Below are positions 1 through 8,778 of a stretch of 64,000 nucleotides of DNA, piece after piece. The notes beneath the pieces are model-generated. The model worked only from the letters and a program-made list of their open reading frames with translations. It was not told the origin of the DNA and did no database searches. Positions within the stretch are counted from its first letter, which is position 1; each line of letters begins with the position of its first letter. Position numbers and translations under genes: made by a program. Source of the stretch: Endobugula sp047636495 (GTDB lineage: Bacteria; Pseudomonadota; Gammaproteobacteria; Pseudomonadales; Cellvibrionaceae); contig JBLILH010000011.1 of assembly GCA_047636495.1 (NCBI GenBank), positions 1 through 64,000 of the forward strand, in the 5' to 3' direction.

Positions 1-60
1 TCCGGTATGACGATAGAAATAATAATTCATGATGAGACTATAAGTGACAAGTCGTCGTGA
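1..60 (+). CDS. Possible C-terminal end of an upstream gene (partial)
   Basis: The first 60 bases read openly in frame 1 and end at TGA, giving a 19-residue tail ending in DKSS. It lies 51 bases before cobM on the same strand, so it could be the end of another cobalamin gene in one operon. The fragment is too short to name, and chance is not excluded. Confidence 0.3.
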   Translation, partial: SGMTIEIIIHDETISDKSS

Positions 61-111
61 ACAGACCACGGTCACAAGAAAATTTTGTAGCGATCAACAA
101 TAGGAAAGAAA

Positions 112-930
112 ATGAAAGTATATTTTATTGGTGCGGGTCCGGGCGATCCTGAATTAATTACCATTAAGGCATTGAAGGCGATACAAAAATGCCCTGTTAT
201 TTTATATGCCGGTTCTTTAGTGCCTAGAGCTATTTTTGCTGACGTGGAAGAAACTGCCGAGAAAATTGTCGATACCGCGGCGATTAATCTAGATGAAATA
301 ATGCAGTTTATTGACGAAGCGCAAAAAAGTAATAAAGACGTGGCACGAGTACATTCTGGCGACCCCTCACTTTATGGTGCGATCGGCGAACAAATTCGTC
401 GTTTAGAGCAAATGGGCATTGATTATGAAATTATTCCCGGTGTCAGTGCAACATCTGCTTCCGCCGCATGGTTAGGTAAAGAGCTTACCTTATCGGGCGT
501 GTCACAAACGGTTATTATGACGCGCTATGAAGGTAAAACCCCTTTTCCTGAACGTGAGCGGTTACCTGCTTTAGCGGCATCGGGAGCGACCTTAGCGATT
601 CACTTAGGCGTGACGCGTATTCATAAAATCGTCGAAGAGCTGGTGCCGTTCTATGGTGAGGATTGCCCAGTAGCTGTGTGTTATCGCACCGGTTGGCCTG
701 ATCAAGATAAGGTGACGGGTACGTTAAAAGATATTGTTAAAAAAGTACGCGACAAAAAGTTTACACGTACATCTCTTATTTTGGTGGGCGCAGTGCTAGG
801 GACAGATGAGTTTAGGGATTCCTATCTGTACGATGAAGACCAAGCCCATGTATACCGACCTAAAGTTAAGCCGGCAAGAAGCCGTGATGCTGAAAGTACA
901 ACGGCACATCCCAGCTTAAAACGTGGTTAA
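112..930 (+). CDS. cobM: Precorrin-4 C11-methyltransferase
   Basis: This SAM-dependent enzyme methylates C-11 of precorrin-4 to give precorrin-5 in the aerobic (oxygen-using) cobalamin pathway in the cytoplasm. The 272-residue product has the length of the tetrapyrrole methylase family. It opens with the glycine-rich SAM motif GAGPGDPELIT at residues 7-17. HSGDPSLYGAI near residue 80 and PGVSATSASAA near 110 are further family motifs, and the CYRTGWPDQ stretch near 200 supports the CobM/CbiF subgroup. AGGAAAG just before the ATG serves as ribosome-binding site. The gene converges on the cobW-bluB operon. The last 30 residues are polar and probably disordered. Assignment to the aerobic CobM rather than the anaerobic CbiF rests on the neighbouring cobN and bluB. 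Confidence 0.93.
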   Translation: MKVYFIGAGPGDPELITIKALKAIQKCPVILYAGSLVPRAIFADVEETAEKIVDTAAINLDEIMQFIDEAQKSNKDVARVHSGDPSLYGAIGEQIRRLEQMGIDYEIIPGVSATSASAAWLGKELTLSGVSQTVIMTRYEGKTPFPERERLPALAASGATLAIHLGVTRIHKIVEELVPFYGEDCPVAVCYRTGWPDQDKVTGTLKDIVKKVRDKKFTRTSLILVGAVLGTDEFRDSYLYDEDQAHVYRPKVKPARSRDAESTTAHPSLKRG

Positions 931-1095
931 ACGTCGATTCTTTAATCGGTTGAACAGAGAAGGCCTTATCTCAGACGCGCTATGAATATATCCCTATACG
1001 CTCGCTTCGGCATCTATGCCACAGGTGGTCTACAATAGTTCGGCTGCCAGCATAGTATGCATAGTAATAAGGACACCTCTAAAAACAATCTATTA

Positions 1096-1740
1096 CTATG
1101 GCCACGTGTTAGTAAAGAGCATTTCTTCAAGCGGCTTTTCAGTCGCCCATTTTTCTTCCACTAGCATGGGTTTTTCGTAAAACTTTTCTACATGCCCAAT
1201 ACATAATATCGCAATGGGATGACTGGTCTCTGGCATGTTAAGCAATGCTTTAATCTCTTCAGGGTCAAAGAGAGAAACCCAGCCCATGCCAACGCCTTCT
1301 GCGCGGGCCGCTAACCACATGTTTTGAATGGCGCATGAGAGTGAGGCAAGGTCCATCTCTGGTAAGGTGCGTCGACCAAAAACATGCTCTTCTCGCTTAT
1401 CAGGTAATGCAGCTACAACGACCTCGGCGCACTGTAAAATTCCTTCCACCTTTAACTGTAAAAATTCTTTTTTCTTTTCGCCTAATGCCTCTGCGGTTAA
1501 TAATCGTTCTTTATCGACTATAGAGTGAATGTTTTTGCGCAATGCCTTGTCGGTGATATGTAAAAACCGCCATGGTTGCATAAGACCCACACTGGGTGCC
1601 ATATGCGCTGCCGATAGAACGTTCATAAACACATCACTATCTATCGGAGTGTTAGTGAAGTGACGTATATCTCGTCGTTCGGCCATCACCTTGTAGATAC
1701 TGGCTTTTTCTTCGTCGCTATAGCTATGGTTGGATTTCAT
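1096..1740 (-). CDS. bluB: 5,6-dimethylbenzimidazole synthase
   Basis: BluB is an oxygen-dependent, nitroreductase-fold flavoenzyme that cannibalises reduced FMN to make dimethylbenzimidazole, the lower ligand of B12. The 214-residue product has the family's usual size. It shows the N-terminal RRDIRHF motif at residues 22-28, which contacts the FMN phosphate, then AAHMAPSVGLMQPWRF near 44-59, and GVGMGWVSLFDP near 150. It is the last gene of the minus-strand operon, 16 bases after cobC. Its presence means the organism makes true cobalamin under aerobic conditions. Confidence 0.95.
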   Translation of the reverse strand: MKSNHSYSDEEKASIYKVMAERRDIRHFTNTPIDSDVFMNVLSAAHMAPSVGLMQPWRFLHITDKALRKNIHSIVDKERLLTAEALGEKKKEFLQLKVEGILQCAEVVVAALPDKREEHVFGRRTLPEMDLASLSCAIQNMWLAARAEGVGMGWVSLFDPEEIKALLNMPETSHPIAILCIGHVEKFYEKPMLVEEKWATEKPLEEMLFTNTWP

Positions 1741-1756
1741 ATTATGGGTTGCTCAT

Positions 1757-2944
1757 CTATGGCGTTATACGTAAAGAGTCAATGGCGGTGCTGAGTCGAT
1801 CGGCAGAAGTTTTGTCTTCTGCTGATAATGTTCCGATACGTAATATGGCGTGACTTGAATCCAGTTCTATCACGCGTGTGAGTATTCCTGAAAGCGCAAG
1901 GGAATGATTAATGCTGATAGCCTGATCGCGGCTAAAAAAATAAGATGAAAATAAGTCACTATGGTGGTGGTGGTGGTGATGGTGATGGTGATGATATTGT
2001 TGTTGGCTTAGCGATATTAAATGTTGGCAGCAGTCTTGCGTATGGTTGGCATTGCGTTTTATCTTTATAATGGCTTCTTCTTGCCATTGCTTATCTTGTA
2101 GCGCAGCAATGGCTAGTGATTGCGCGGGTCCATTGACTTGCCAGATGCCAACGGCGTTCGCTAATTGTTGTATAAGGTGTTTGTTCGAAAAAACAAAACC
2201 AAGCCGTATGCCCGCCAAACCAAAAAATTTACCGAACGAGCGTAACACAATAATATTATGCGGCAGTACTGGGTCGGTCACTGGGTTGAGTGCTGGGTTG
2301 GTTAGCGCGTTGAGCAAACTGTTTTCAGGAGTGCTATCGATAAAGGCTTCATCAACGATGAGATAAGCATCTTTATGTAACATGTTTGCCCACGACAACA
2401 ATTGTTTTTTATCAAACATAAGCCCAGTTGGGTTGTTGGGGTTGATGATCACAATATGTTGTTTATTGTTTTTTGTAAGGGCTTGGTGAATATGTTCGAT
2501 AGCTTCCTGTAGGTTTAGTGAGGGGTAGTCGTTAATGCTATTCGAGTTATTTTTTGCGCTAAGTGTTGCGTTAAGGGCTGCATTTTTTTGCCAATGCTGG
2601 CGATGTTCTTGGTAGCCTACCTTAGGGAGTAAAACGGGGAATTTTGCTAATAAAGAGGGCAGTGCTTGTATGCCTACTTGCGTACCCGCTACCGCTAAGA
2701 AAGCTAAGCTTTTTTGTGTTTTATTATCCGCAAGGTAGTAATGGTTGACGGCATTAGTAAACGTATCAGTAATATACGGCAGTCGACAATAACTCTGTAG
2801 GGGGATATTGTCGACGGGATAATGTTCCGAGTTGATGCCGGTGGATAAATCTATCCAGTCATCTATGGCTATATCATATCGCTGTGAAGCACTCACAATA
2901 TCGCCACCATGTAGGGGCAAGAATACGTCCGTTTTATTCTGCAT
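1757..2944 (-). CDS. cobC: Threonine-phosphate decarboxylase / CobC-type PLP aminotransferase
   Basis: This fold-type I PLP enzyme supplies the aminopropanol arm of cobalamin by decarboxylating L-threonine O-3-phosphate. Family marks are NPNNPTG at residues 168-174, DEAF at 198-201, and the PLP-binding lysine in SFGKFFGLAGIRLGF (K239). At 395 residues it is longer than the usual 330-360. An 11-residue histidine run (318-328) directly after QQQY accounts for part of the excess, and an Asn/Ser-rich stretch lies near 131-139. The start overlaps the end of cobQ by 11 bases, implying translational coupling. Orthologues are called cobC or cobD depending on the organism. The His run is encoded by mixed CAC/CAT codons. 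Confidence 0.9.
   Translation of the reverse strand: MQNKTDVFLPLHGGDIVSASQRYDIAIDDWIDLSTGINSEHYPVDNIPLQSYCRLPYITDTFTNAVNHYYLADNKTQKSLAFLAVAGTQVGIQALPSLLAKFPVLLPKVGYQEHRQHWQKNAALNATLSAKNNSNSINDYPSLNLQEAIEHIHQALTKNNKQHIVIINPNNPTGLMFDKKQLLSWANMLHKDAYLIVDEAFIDSTPENSLLNALTNPALNPVTDPVLPHNIIVLRSFGKFFGLAGIRLGFVFSNKHLIQQLANAVGIWQVNGPAQSLAIAALQDKQWQEEAIIKIKRNANHTQDCCQHLISLSQQQYHHHHHHHHHHHSDLFSSYFFSRDQAISINHSLALSGILTRVIELDSSHAILRIGTLSAEDKTSADRLSTAIDSLRITP
1961..1993 (-). repeat. CAC/CAT trinucleotide tract encoding 11 histidines
   Basis: Eleven consecutive CAC or CAT codons inside cobC form an imperfect trinucleotide repeat. Slippage in units of three would change the number of histidines without breaking the frame. 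Confidence 0.9.
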
Positions 2945-4565
2945 GACTGTTTTCGCTGCTCTTTGTATTAGATACTGGTGATAACGAGGGAGTTAACGAG
3001 GGAGTTAACGATGTTGCTGTAGATTTAGTTGACGGTACTGGGGTGTTTAGTAGGTCGCAGATAAGAGATGCTGGGAGTACAGATTCGACAGCGTCGGCTA
3101 GGCGGTTAATTTCTTGTTCCTTAAAGAGTGCGTAGTCGAAAATCTCGGCGTGACTACCGCCAGCCCATGACACTATATGCTGTAAAAATTCTGGGCTATC
3201 AAATAAGCCGTGAAGATAACTGCCTATGACGGTGTTGTCGTTATTCTGAGCGCCATCAGGAAAGGTGTCTTCCTCAGTAAGGCTGTTACCGCTTGCCTTT
3301 CTCGCATAAAGTGTGAATAAGGGGCAGAGGGTCGCCTTACCAGTACTCGTGCCTGCATGTATTTCATAGCCGCTGACAGTGATTTTTTCATCACGCTGTC
3401 TACTATTCGATAGCTGTTCGTGTAAAAATCCTGTGACATTACGCAAGGTTTTATGTTCAAAAAGGGTGGTTTCCATTTCGAGCAAGCCTAAACCTTGGCT
3501 TGAACCTGCGGCAGACTCAACAGCGTCAGGGTCGTGAACCCAATTGCCTAACATTTGATAGCCGCCACAAATACCGATTATCTTTCCACCTAGGCGCAAG
3601 TGACGTTGAATGATACTTTCCCAGCCATTGTCTTTTAGCCATTGCAAATCAACACGGACATTTTTGCTGCCGGGCAACACAATAATATCTGCGCCGGTAA
3701 AGTCACTGCTATTTTTTATGTGTTGGCAGTCAATAGACGGGTGGTTTTTGAGTACATCAAAATCCGTATGATTACTTGTGCGCGGGTAGGTCGGGATAAT
3801 GATATGTAATGGGTCGGCATTAGTGTTTTGGTTGCCGTTTTGCTTTTGGCTAAGACTGTCTTCGGCTTCGATATGTAAATTATGTATATAGGGAATGACG
3901 GCTAACGTTGGAATGCCGGTTTTTTCTTCTAACCATTCTAGGCCGGGGTTTAATAAGTTCACATCACCTCGAAAGCGATTAATCACAAAACCTTGCACGC
4001 GGTTTTTTTCGCTGTCGCTTAATAGTTCGTAAGTCCCATAAAGGTGTGCAAAAACACCACCGCGATCAATATCGGCAACAATGATAACGGGGCAATTAAT
4101 GGCCTCGGCAAAACCCATATTGGCGATGTCATGTTCGCGTAAATTAATTTCCGCGGGGCTGCCCGCACCTTCAATAATAATGTGCTGATATTTTTCTTGC
4201 AGTTGTTGATATGTCTCAATCACCGTATTGAGTAACTGTGGTTTGTAGCGATGATATTCTTGCGCTTTCATATTACCAATAGACTTTCCATGGATAATCA
4301 CTTGTGAGCCAAGGTCACTATTGGGTTTTAATAAAATAGGGTTCATTAAAATAGAAGGCGATAAATAACAGGCCTCGGCTTGCACCGCCTGCGCTCGGCC
4401 AATTTCTCCGCCCTCGATGGTTACCGCACTATTGAGGGCCATGTTTTGTGGTTTGAATGGCGCAACGCTGATCTTATGCCGCGCAAGAATACGACAGATT
4501 GCGGTGACGAGAATACTTTTCCCTGCATCCGATGTGGTTCCTTGAATCATTAGGGCGTTAGTCAT
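2934..4565 (-). CDS. cobQ: Cobyric acid synthase (glutamine-hydrolysing)
   Basis: CobQ amidates adenosylcobyrinic a,c-diamide at positions b, d, e and g, using glutamine and ATP. The N-terminal synthetase domain begins with IQGTTSDAGKSILVTAICR, the dethiobiotin-synthetase-like P-loop. FKPQNMALNS and EGAGSPAEINLRE follow. The C-terminal class I glutamine amidotransferase-like domain has the nucleophile motif GGKIIGICGGYQMLG and the histidine in GSYLHGLFDSPEF. The protein is 543 residues, compared with about 480-500 usually. The excess is a Ser/Thr/Pro-rich tail that contains a tandem LTPS repeat. It overlaps cobN by 8 bases upstream and cobC by 11 bases downstream. Confidence 0.95.
   Translation of the reverse strand: MTNALMIQGTTSDAGKSILVTAICRILARHKISVAPFKPQNMALNSAVTIEGGEIGRAQAVQAEACYLSPSILMNPILLKPNSDLGSQVIIHGKSIGNMKAQEYHRYKPQLLNTVIETYQQLQEKYQHIIIEGAGSPAEINLREHDIANMGFAEAINCPVIIVADIDRGGVFAHLYGTYELLSDSEKNRVQGFVINRFRGDVNLLNPGLEWLEEKTGIPTLAVIPYIHNLHIEAEDSLSQKQNGNQNTNADPLHIIIPTYPRTSNHTDFDVLKNHPSIDCQHIKNSSDFTGADIIVLPGSKNVRVDLQWLKDNGWESIIQRHLRLGGKIIGICGGYQMLGNWVHDPDAVESAAGSSQGLGLLEMETTLFEHKTLRNVTGFLHEQLSNSRQRDEKITVSGYEIHAGTSTGKATLCPLFTLYARKASGNSLTEEDTFPDGAQNNDNTVIGSYLHGLFDSPEFLQHIVSWAGGSHAEIFDYALFKEQEINRLADAVESVLPASLICDLLNTPVPSTKSTATSLTPSLTPSLSPVSNTKSSENSHAE
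2986..3009 (-). repeat. 12-base tandem duplication in the 3' end of cobQ
   Basis: Two identical copies of GAGGGAGTTAAC (plus-strand reading) lie head to tail and encode a repeated LTPS in the low-complexity tail of CobQ. This is a recent slippage-type duplication that keeps the frame. Confidence 0.85.
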
Positions 4566-7500
4566 GGCTACCTTCTTGTTGTGCGTCTATATCTAATAAT
4601 AAATCTTGTAGTTTTTCGCCGTAACCGTTGTCGTTATTCCACATGCCACGTTGAGTGGCTTCCAGTAAACGTTCAGCCATTTCTTCTAAGGCTTGAGGAT
4701 TATTTTCTTGCATAAATGCGCGGTTGTCGGCGTTGAATATTAATGCGTCGGCAATTTTTTCGTATTGATAATCGTCTACCATATTAGTCGTAGCATCGTA
4801 GGCAAATAAATAATCGACGCTGGCGGCCATTTCAAATGCACCTTTATAACCATGTTCACGCATGGCGTTGATCCATTTAGGATTGAGGACTCGAGAACGT
4901 ATCACGCGATTAAGTTCTTCTTTAAGCGTGCGTGTTTTAGGGGCAGAAGGGTTGGAATGGTCGTTGTGATACACCACCGGTGTCGATCCAGAAAAAACAC
5001 TTACAGCATTCGTCATGCCGCCTTGAAATTGATAATAATCATCCGAGTCGAGAATGTCGTGTTCTCTATTATCTTGATTGTGGGCAACGACGTCGAGCTG
5101 ACTTAGGCGATGTTGAAAAATGGCTTTTACATCAACGCCTTCTATGCCTATGTTCGTTTCTTCATTGTTGTTTGTACTACGGTCGCTTGTGCTTTTGGCT
5201 GTAGCTGAATCTACCGTCGAGCTTATAGTCGATGAAGACGCGCCATAGGCATAGCCGCCCCAATTAACATAGGCTTCCGCTAAGTCGCTGGTTTTTTCCC
5301 AGCAACGTTCGTCAATTAACCCCTGTAAGCCCGCACCGTAGGCGCCGGGTTTACTGCCAAACACACGGTAGCTGGCATAGCGTTTGGCAATCTCTGGATT
5401 TTCGCCTTCCGCGATTAATTGTTCTTGATATTGCTGAATATGTTGTTTGATTTTATTGGCTTGTGCAGGCTCATCAAAGTCGGCCAAGGCCAGCACAGCG
5501 GCATCAAATAATTTAATGACGTTAGGGAAGGCATCACGGAAAAATCCTGACACGCGTAGCGTCACATCAATACGCGGTCGTCCTAATAGCATGGTGGGCA
5601 TGATTTCAAAATCAATCACGCGATGTGAACCCGTTGCCCATATAGGTTTAATGCCCATGAGCGCAAACGCTTGAGCGATATCGTCACCGCCTGTACGCAT
5701 GGTGGCAGTACCCCAGACAGACAGACCTAATTGATCGGGGTAATCGCCGTGTTCTTGTAGGTGCCGGTCAATTAATGTTTGTGCCGACAGTTGGCCAATG
5801 GCCCATGCCGCCGGTGACGGAATGGAGCGGTTGTCGACAGAGAAAAAGTTTCTGCCAGTAGGCAATGTATCTAATCGACCGCGTGTCGGTGCACCACTGG
5901 GCCCCGGGGGAATAAATTGACCGTTTAAGCCCGTGATAAGCGCACTGGTTTCTTGTTCTGCACTGGTATGTAATGCAGCAAGTAAACGTGTTTTTGTGTA
6001 ACGTAATAAAACAAAGGTATCAGGTAATTGATAAGATAGATGTTGTGCGAGTACATCTTGTGCTAGTACATCTTTAGTGTTGTCAATATGGCCATTGTTT
6101 GGTACATCGTTGTTCGTTATAGAGTCGTTCCCTATATAGTCATTCAGTGGGGCATTCAATGAATCGTCGCCCAGCACATAATCACGTATGCATTGTGCGG
6201 CGAGTATTTCTAAACGTTCACGGGTGTCGGCTTCGGTACGCCATGTATTTGCAGAAACAGTGGTTAATAATGCGGGCTTATCACCTTGCCAGTTTTCGGT
6301 GGATGCAGCCAAAGGATCAAAAGGTTCTACTTTGTCATTGTGATTGTCTGGATGACCTTCTTGATTGTTAGCCGTATTACTTAGCTGTAAATCTTTCACC
6401 AGGTTATGCAAAATACCTTGGCTTTCGGGTGTGCTACCTCTAGGTAAACGCAGCAAAGCGACAAGGGTATCGCAGAGTTTTTCTGTCTCGGGTAGAGTGC
6501 CTAAAATATGTAAACCATGACGTATTTGTGCTTCTTTAATATCGCATAAATAGGTATCTACACTCGACAATACTTGTTGCTCTTGCTCGTCGTTATTAGT
6601 GGGTTTTCCTAGAGCACCTTCTTTTAATGACAGTTCTTCCAATAAATGTGTCTCGCTAACGAGGCGTAAAATTTCATTTTTTAACCAAGTCTCACGACGG
6701 GTATCCATGCCCATTGCTTGATAATATTCGTCTACTAAACCTTCGAGTTCTGCTAGCTCACCATAGGTTTCTGCGCGTGTCATAGGCGGCATTAGATGAT
6801 CGATAATGATCGCTTGAGTGCGACGTTTTGCCTGTGCGCCTTCGCCAGGATCGTTAACAATAAAAGGGTAGAAATGTGGCATAGGGCCAAGCGCAATATC
6901 GGGCCAGCATTCTTCCGACAAGGCGGCGCCTTTTCCGGGTAACCATTCGAGGTTGCCATGTTTGCCAACATGTATAATCGCATCGACTTTATAGCAATGG
7001 CGCAACCAAAAATAAAATGCGAGGTAGCTATGCGGCGGAATTAAATCAGGGTCGTGATAGTTGGCGAGCAAATCCATATTGAATCCGCGCGCGGGTTGGA
7101 TGCCAATAAAGGTTTCACCTAAACGAATTCCCGCTAACATAATGCGACCGTTACGATATTTAGGATCTTGGCCGATACTCCCCCAGCGCTCTAACACCAT
7201 TTTTTGATTGTTTTCGGGTAAAGCAGAAAAATAATGTTGGTAATCTTCTTGCGAAATACTTTGCCAGCAAGGGCGTTGATGCAAGGTGTTTGGATTGTTG
7301 GTGACCGCGCCCAGTAGTTCGGTAATTAATGCATTGCCATTTTCAGGGATATTATCAACAGGATAACCGTGGTCGGCTAATGTGCGTAATAATTGAATCG
7401 TCGATGCGGGTGTATCTAAGCCTACGCCGTTACCGATGCGGCCATCTTTGGTAGGGTAGTTGGCTAAAATAAAAGCAATGCGTTTTTCGCTATTTTTCTT

Positions 7501-8766
7501 GCTCGCTAGGCGACAGTGCGCTTGCGCGAGTTGTGCAACAAAGCGGGCGCGATCGTGATAAAGGGCATAACGTACCACCGATATTTCACAGCGCTGGCTA
7601 AACCGTGCTTCGGCTTTGAAGCTAACGGCACGGGTAATAATTCGACCGTCCATCTCGGGCAATACAATTTGCATGGCAATGTCGCGGCTGCGCAAGCCTT
7701 GGCTGTAATTTTTCCAGTCATCCTTTGTTGAACTAGATAATATTAATTGCAGCACCGGAATATTTACCGCAAAGGGCGAGGTAAAAGTAGTGGGCTCGGA
7801 AGAAAGGTCGGGACTGGTCGCAATGTGACTCGCAAAGCCGGTAGTGTTAACAATGATCGCAGCTTTGCTTTGGATTAATAAATTGTTAACAAGCGATAAG
7901 GCGTCCTTATCTTTTAATGAGCTGATGGCAATAGGCAGTGGGCGTAAGCCATGCGCGGCTAAGGTTGCAATTAATTGGTCGAACATCTGCGTGTGTGCCG
8001 ATTGCAAATGGCTACGATAAAATAACAGTGCGCATACGGGTGATGAATTAATTTGTTCGCCGGATAGTTGATGGTGTCGATGGCTAGATTGAGTGCACCA
8101 GTATTGCAGCCAGTCGTTTAGACTATGTTGATCGTAATCAGTCGTCGTCCATGCGCTGGGTAAATATAATAAACTTCTGGGTAAACTACGCGGCTCTGAC
8201 CACGGATACTGTTTTCCTAAAGGTTTATCTGACTGGCTGTCTATCTGTTTTTCTAGAGGTTGGTGTAAATAACGACTGGCTAAAAAATAATATAAATGTT
8301 GGTAATTAAAAGAACTGCCTTCACGTAGAAAACGCCATACCCTAATAGCGTCTTGTTTATTGACGGTTGACGCCGAAAATAACGCCTCGTCAGGCGTGTC
8401 GTCACCAGGCACGATAATAAGATGCCTTGTTTGTCCCGAGGTAGACGATTGTTTGGCCCATACTTGAAGCTGTTCAACGCCATACTGCCAATAACTTTCG
8501 CCACCCAATAACGACACAATGACCACTTGTGCGTGGTCAATTACCTTAGTGCAATATAAATCAAACGCGGCAGGCTTTAATAGCTGCATCCAATTAGCCA
8601 GACGAATCGAGGGGAAGTCTTGGGGGAGTGTTTCTGCACTATCGGCTAGCCCCGCCAAAGCACTATCGGCGGCCGACAAAATGACAATGTTGCCAGAGGT
8701 TTGCCCTAGGTCAATAATACCTTCGTCGTCGGTAAAACCGCCGGGTTGTGCTGCGAGTAAATGCAT
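4558..8766 (-). CDS. cobN: Cobaltochelatase large subunit
   Basis: CobN is the large, cobalt- and tetrapyrrole-binding subunit of the ATP-dependent aerobic cobaltochelatase. It inserts cobalt into hydrogenobyrinic a,c-diamide together with CobS and CobT, which are not in this window. The CobN/magnesium-chelatase signature runs through HVGKHGNLEWLPGKG, PHFYPFIVNDPGEGAQAKRR and MTRAETYGELAELEGLVDEYY. The C-terminal part has LGLSVWGTATMRTGGDDIAQA and RVFGSKPGAYGAGLQ. At 1402 residues it exceeds the common 1250-1280. The excess sits in Asn/Asp-rich inserts around residues 810-830 and 890-920 (with a repeated DVLAQ) and a Ser/Thr/Asn-rich insert near 1185. It starts 12 bases after cobW. Confidence 0.95.
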   Translation of the reverse strand: MHLLAAQPGGFTDDEGIIDLGQTSGNIVILSAADSALAGLADSAETLPQDFPSIRLANWMQLLKPAAFDLYCTKVIDHAQVVIVSLLGGESYWQYGVEQLQVWAKQSSTSGQTRHLIIVPGDDTPDEALFSASTVNKQDAIRVWRFLREGSSFNYQHLYYFLASRYLHQPLEKQIDSQSDKPLGKQYPWSEPRSLPRSLLYLPSAWTTTDYDQHSLNDWLQYWCTQSSHRHHQLSGEQINSSPVCALLFYRSHLQSAHTQMFDQLIATLAAHGLRPLPIAISSLKDKDALSLVNNLLIQSKAAIIVNTTGFASHIATSPDLSSEPTTFTSPFAVNIPVLQLILSSSTKDDWKNYSQGLRSRDIAMQIVLPEMDGRIITRAVSFKAEARFSQRCEISVVRYALYHDRARFVAQLAQAHCRLASKKNSEKRIAFILANYPTKDGRIGNGVGLDTPASTIQLLRTLADHGYPVDNIPENGNALITELLGAVTNNPNTLHQRPCWQSISQEDYQHYFSALPENNQKMVLERWGSIGQDPKYRNGRIMLAGIRLGETFIGIQPARGFNMDLLANYHDPDLIPPHSYLAFYFWLRHCYKVDAIIHVGKHGNLEWLPGKGAALSEECWPDIALGPMPHFYPFIVNDPGEGAQAKRRTQAIIIDHLMPPMTRAETYGELAELEGLVDEYYQAMGMDTRRETWLKNEILRLVSETHLLEELSLKEGALGKPTNNDEQEQQVLSSVDTYLCDIKEAQIRHGLHILGTLPETEKLCDTLVALLRLPRGSTPESQGILHNLVKDLQLSNTANNQEGHPDNHNDKVEPFDPLAASTENWQGDKPALLTTVSANTWRTEADTRERLEILAAQCIRDYVLGDDSLNAPLNDYIGNDSITNNDVPNNGHIDNTKDVLAQDVLAQHLSYQLPDTFVLLRYTKTRLLAALHTSAEQETSALITGLNGQFIPPGPSGAPTRGRLDTLPTGRNFFSVDNRSIPSPAAWAIGQLSAQTLIDRHLQEHGDYPDQLGLSVWGTATMRTGGDDIAQAFALMGIKPIWATGSHRVIDFEIMPTMLLGRPRIDVTLRVSGFFRDAFPNVIKLFDAAVLALADFDEPAQANKIKQHIQQYQEQLIAEGENPEIAKRYASYRVFGSKPGAYGAGLQGLIDERCWEKTSDLAEAYVNWGGYAYGASSSTISSTVDSATAKSTSDRSTNNNEETNIGIEGVDVKAIFQHRLSQLDVVAHNQDNREHDILDSDDYYQFQGGMTNAVSVFSGSTPVVYHNDHSNPSAPKTRTLKEELNRVIRSRVLNPKWINAMREHGYKGAFEMAASVDYLFAYDATTNMVDDYQYEKIADALIFNADNRAFMQENNPQALEEMAERLLEATQRGMWNNDNGYGEKLQDLLLDIDAQQEGSHD
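6043..6072 (-). repeat. 15-base imperfect tandem duplication in cobN
   Basis: Two 15-base units, TTGTGCGAGTACATC and TTGTGCTAGTACATC, are adjacent and differ at one base. They encode the repeated DVLAQ inside an Asn-rich insert of CobN. Confidence 0.8.
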
Positions 8767-8778
8767 AGGATTGTCTAC

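Noticed and set aside
1961..1993. Short regular repeat that might be read as a CRISPR or satellite array
   Set aside because: It is an in-frame histidine codon run in cobC, with no spacers.
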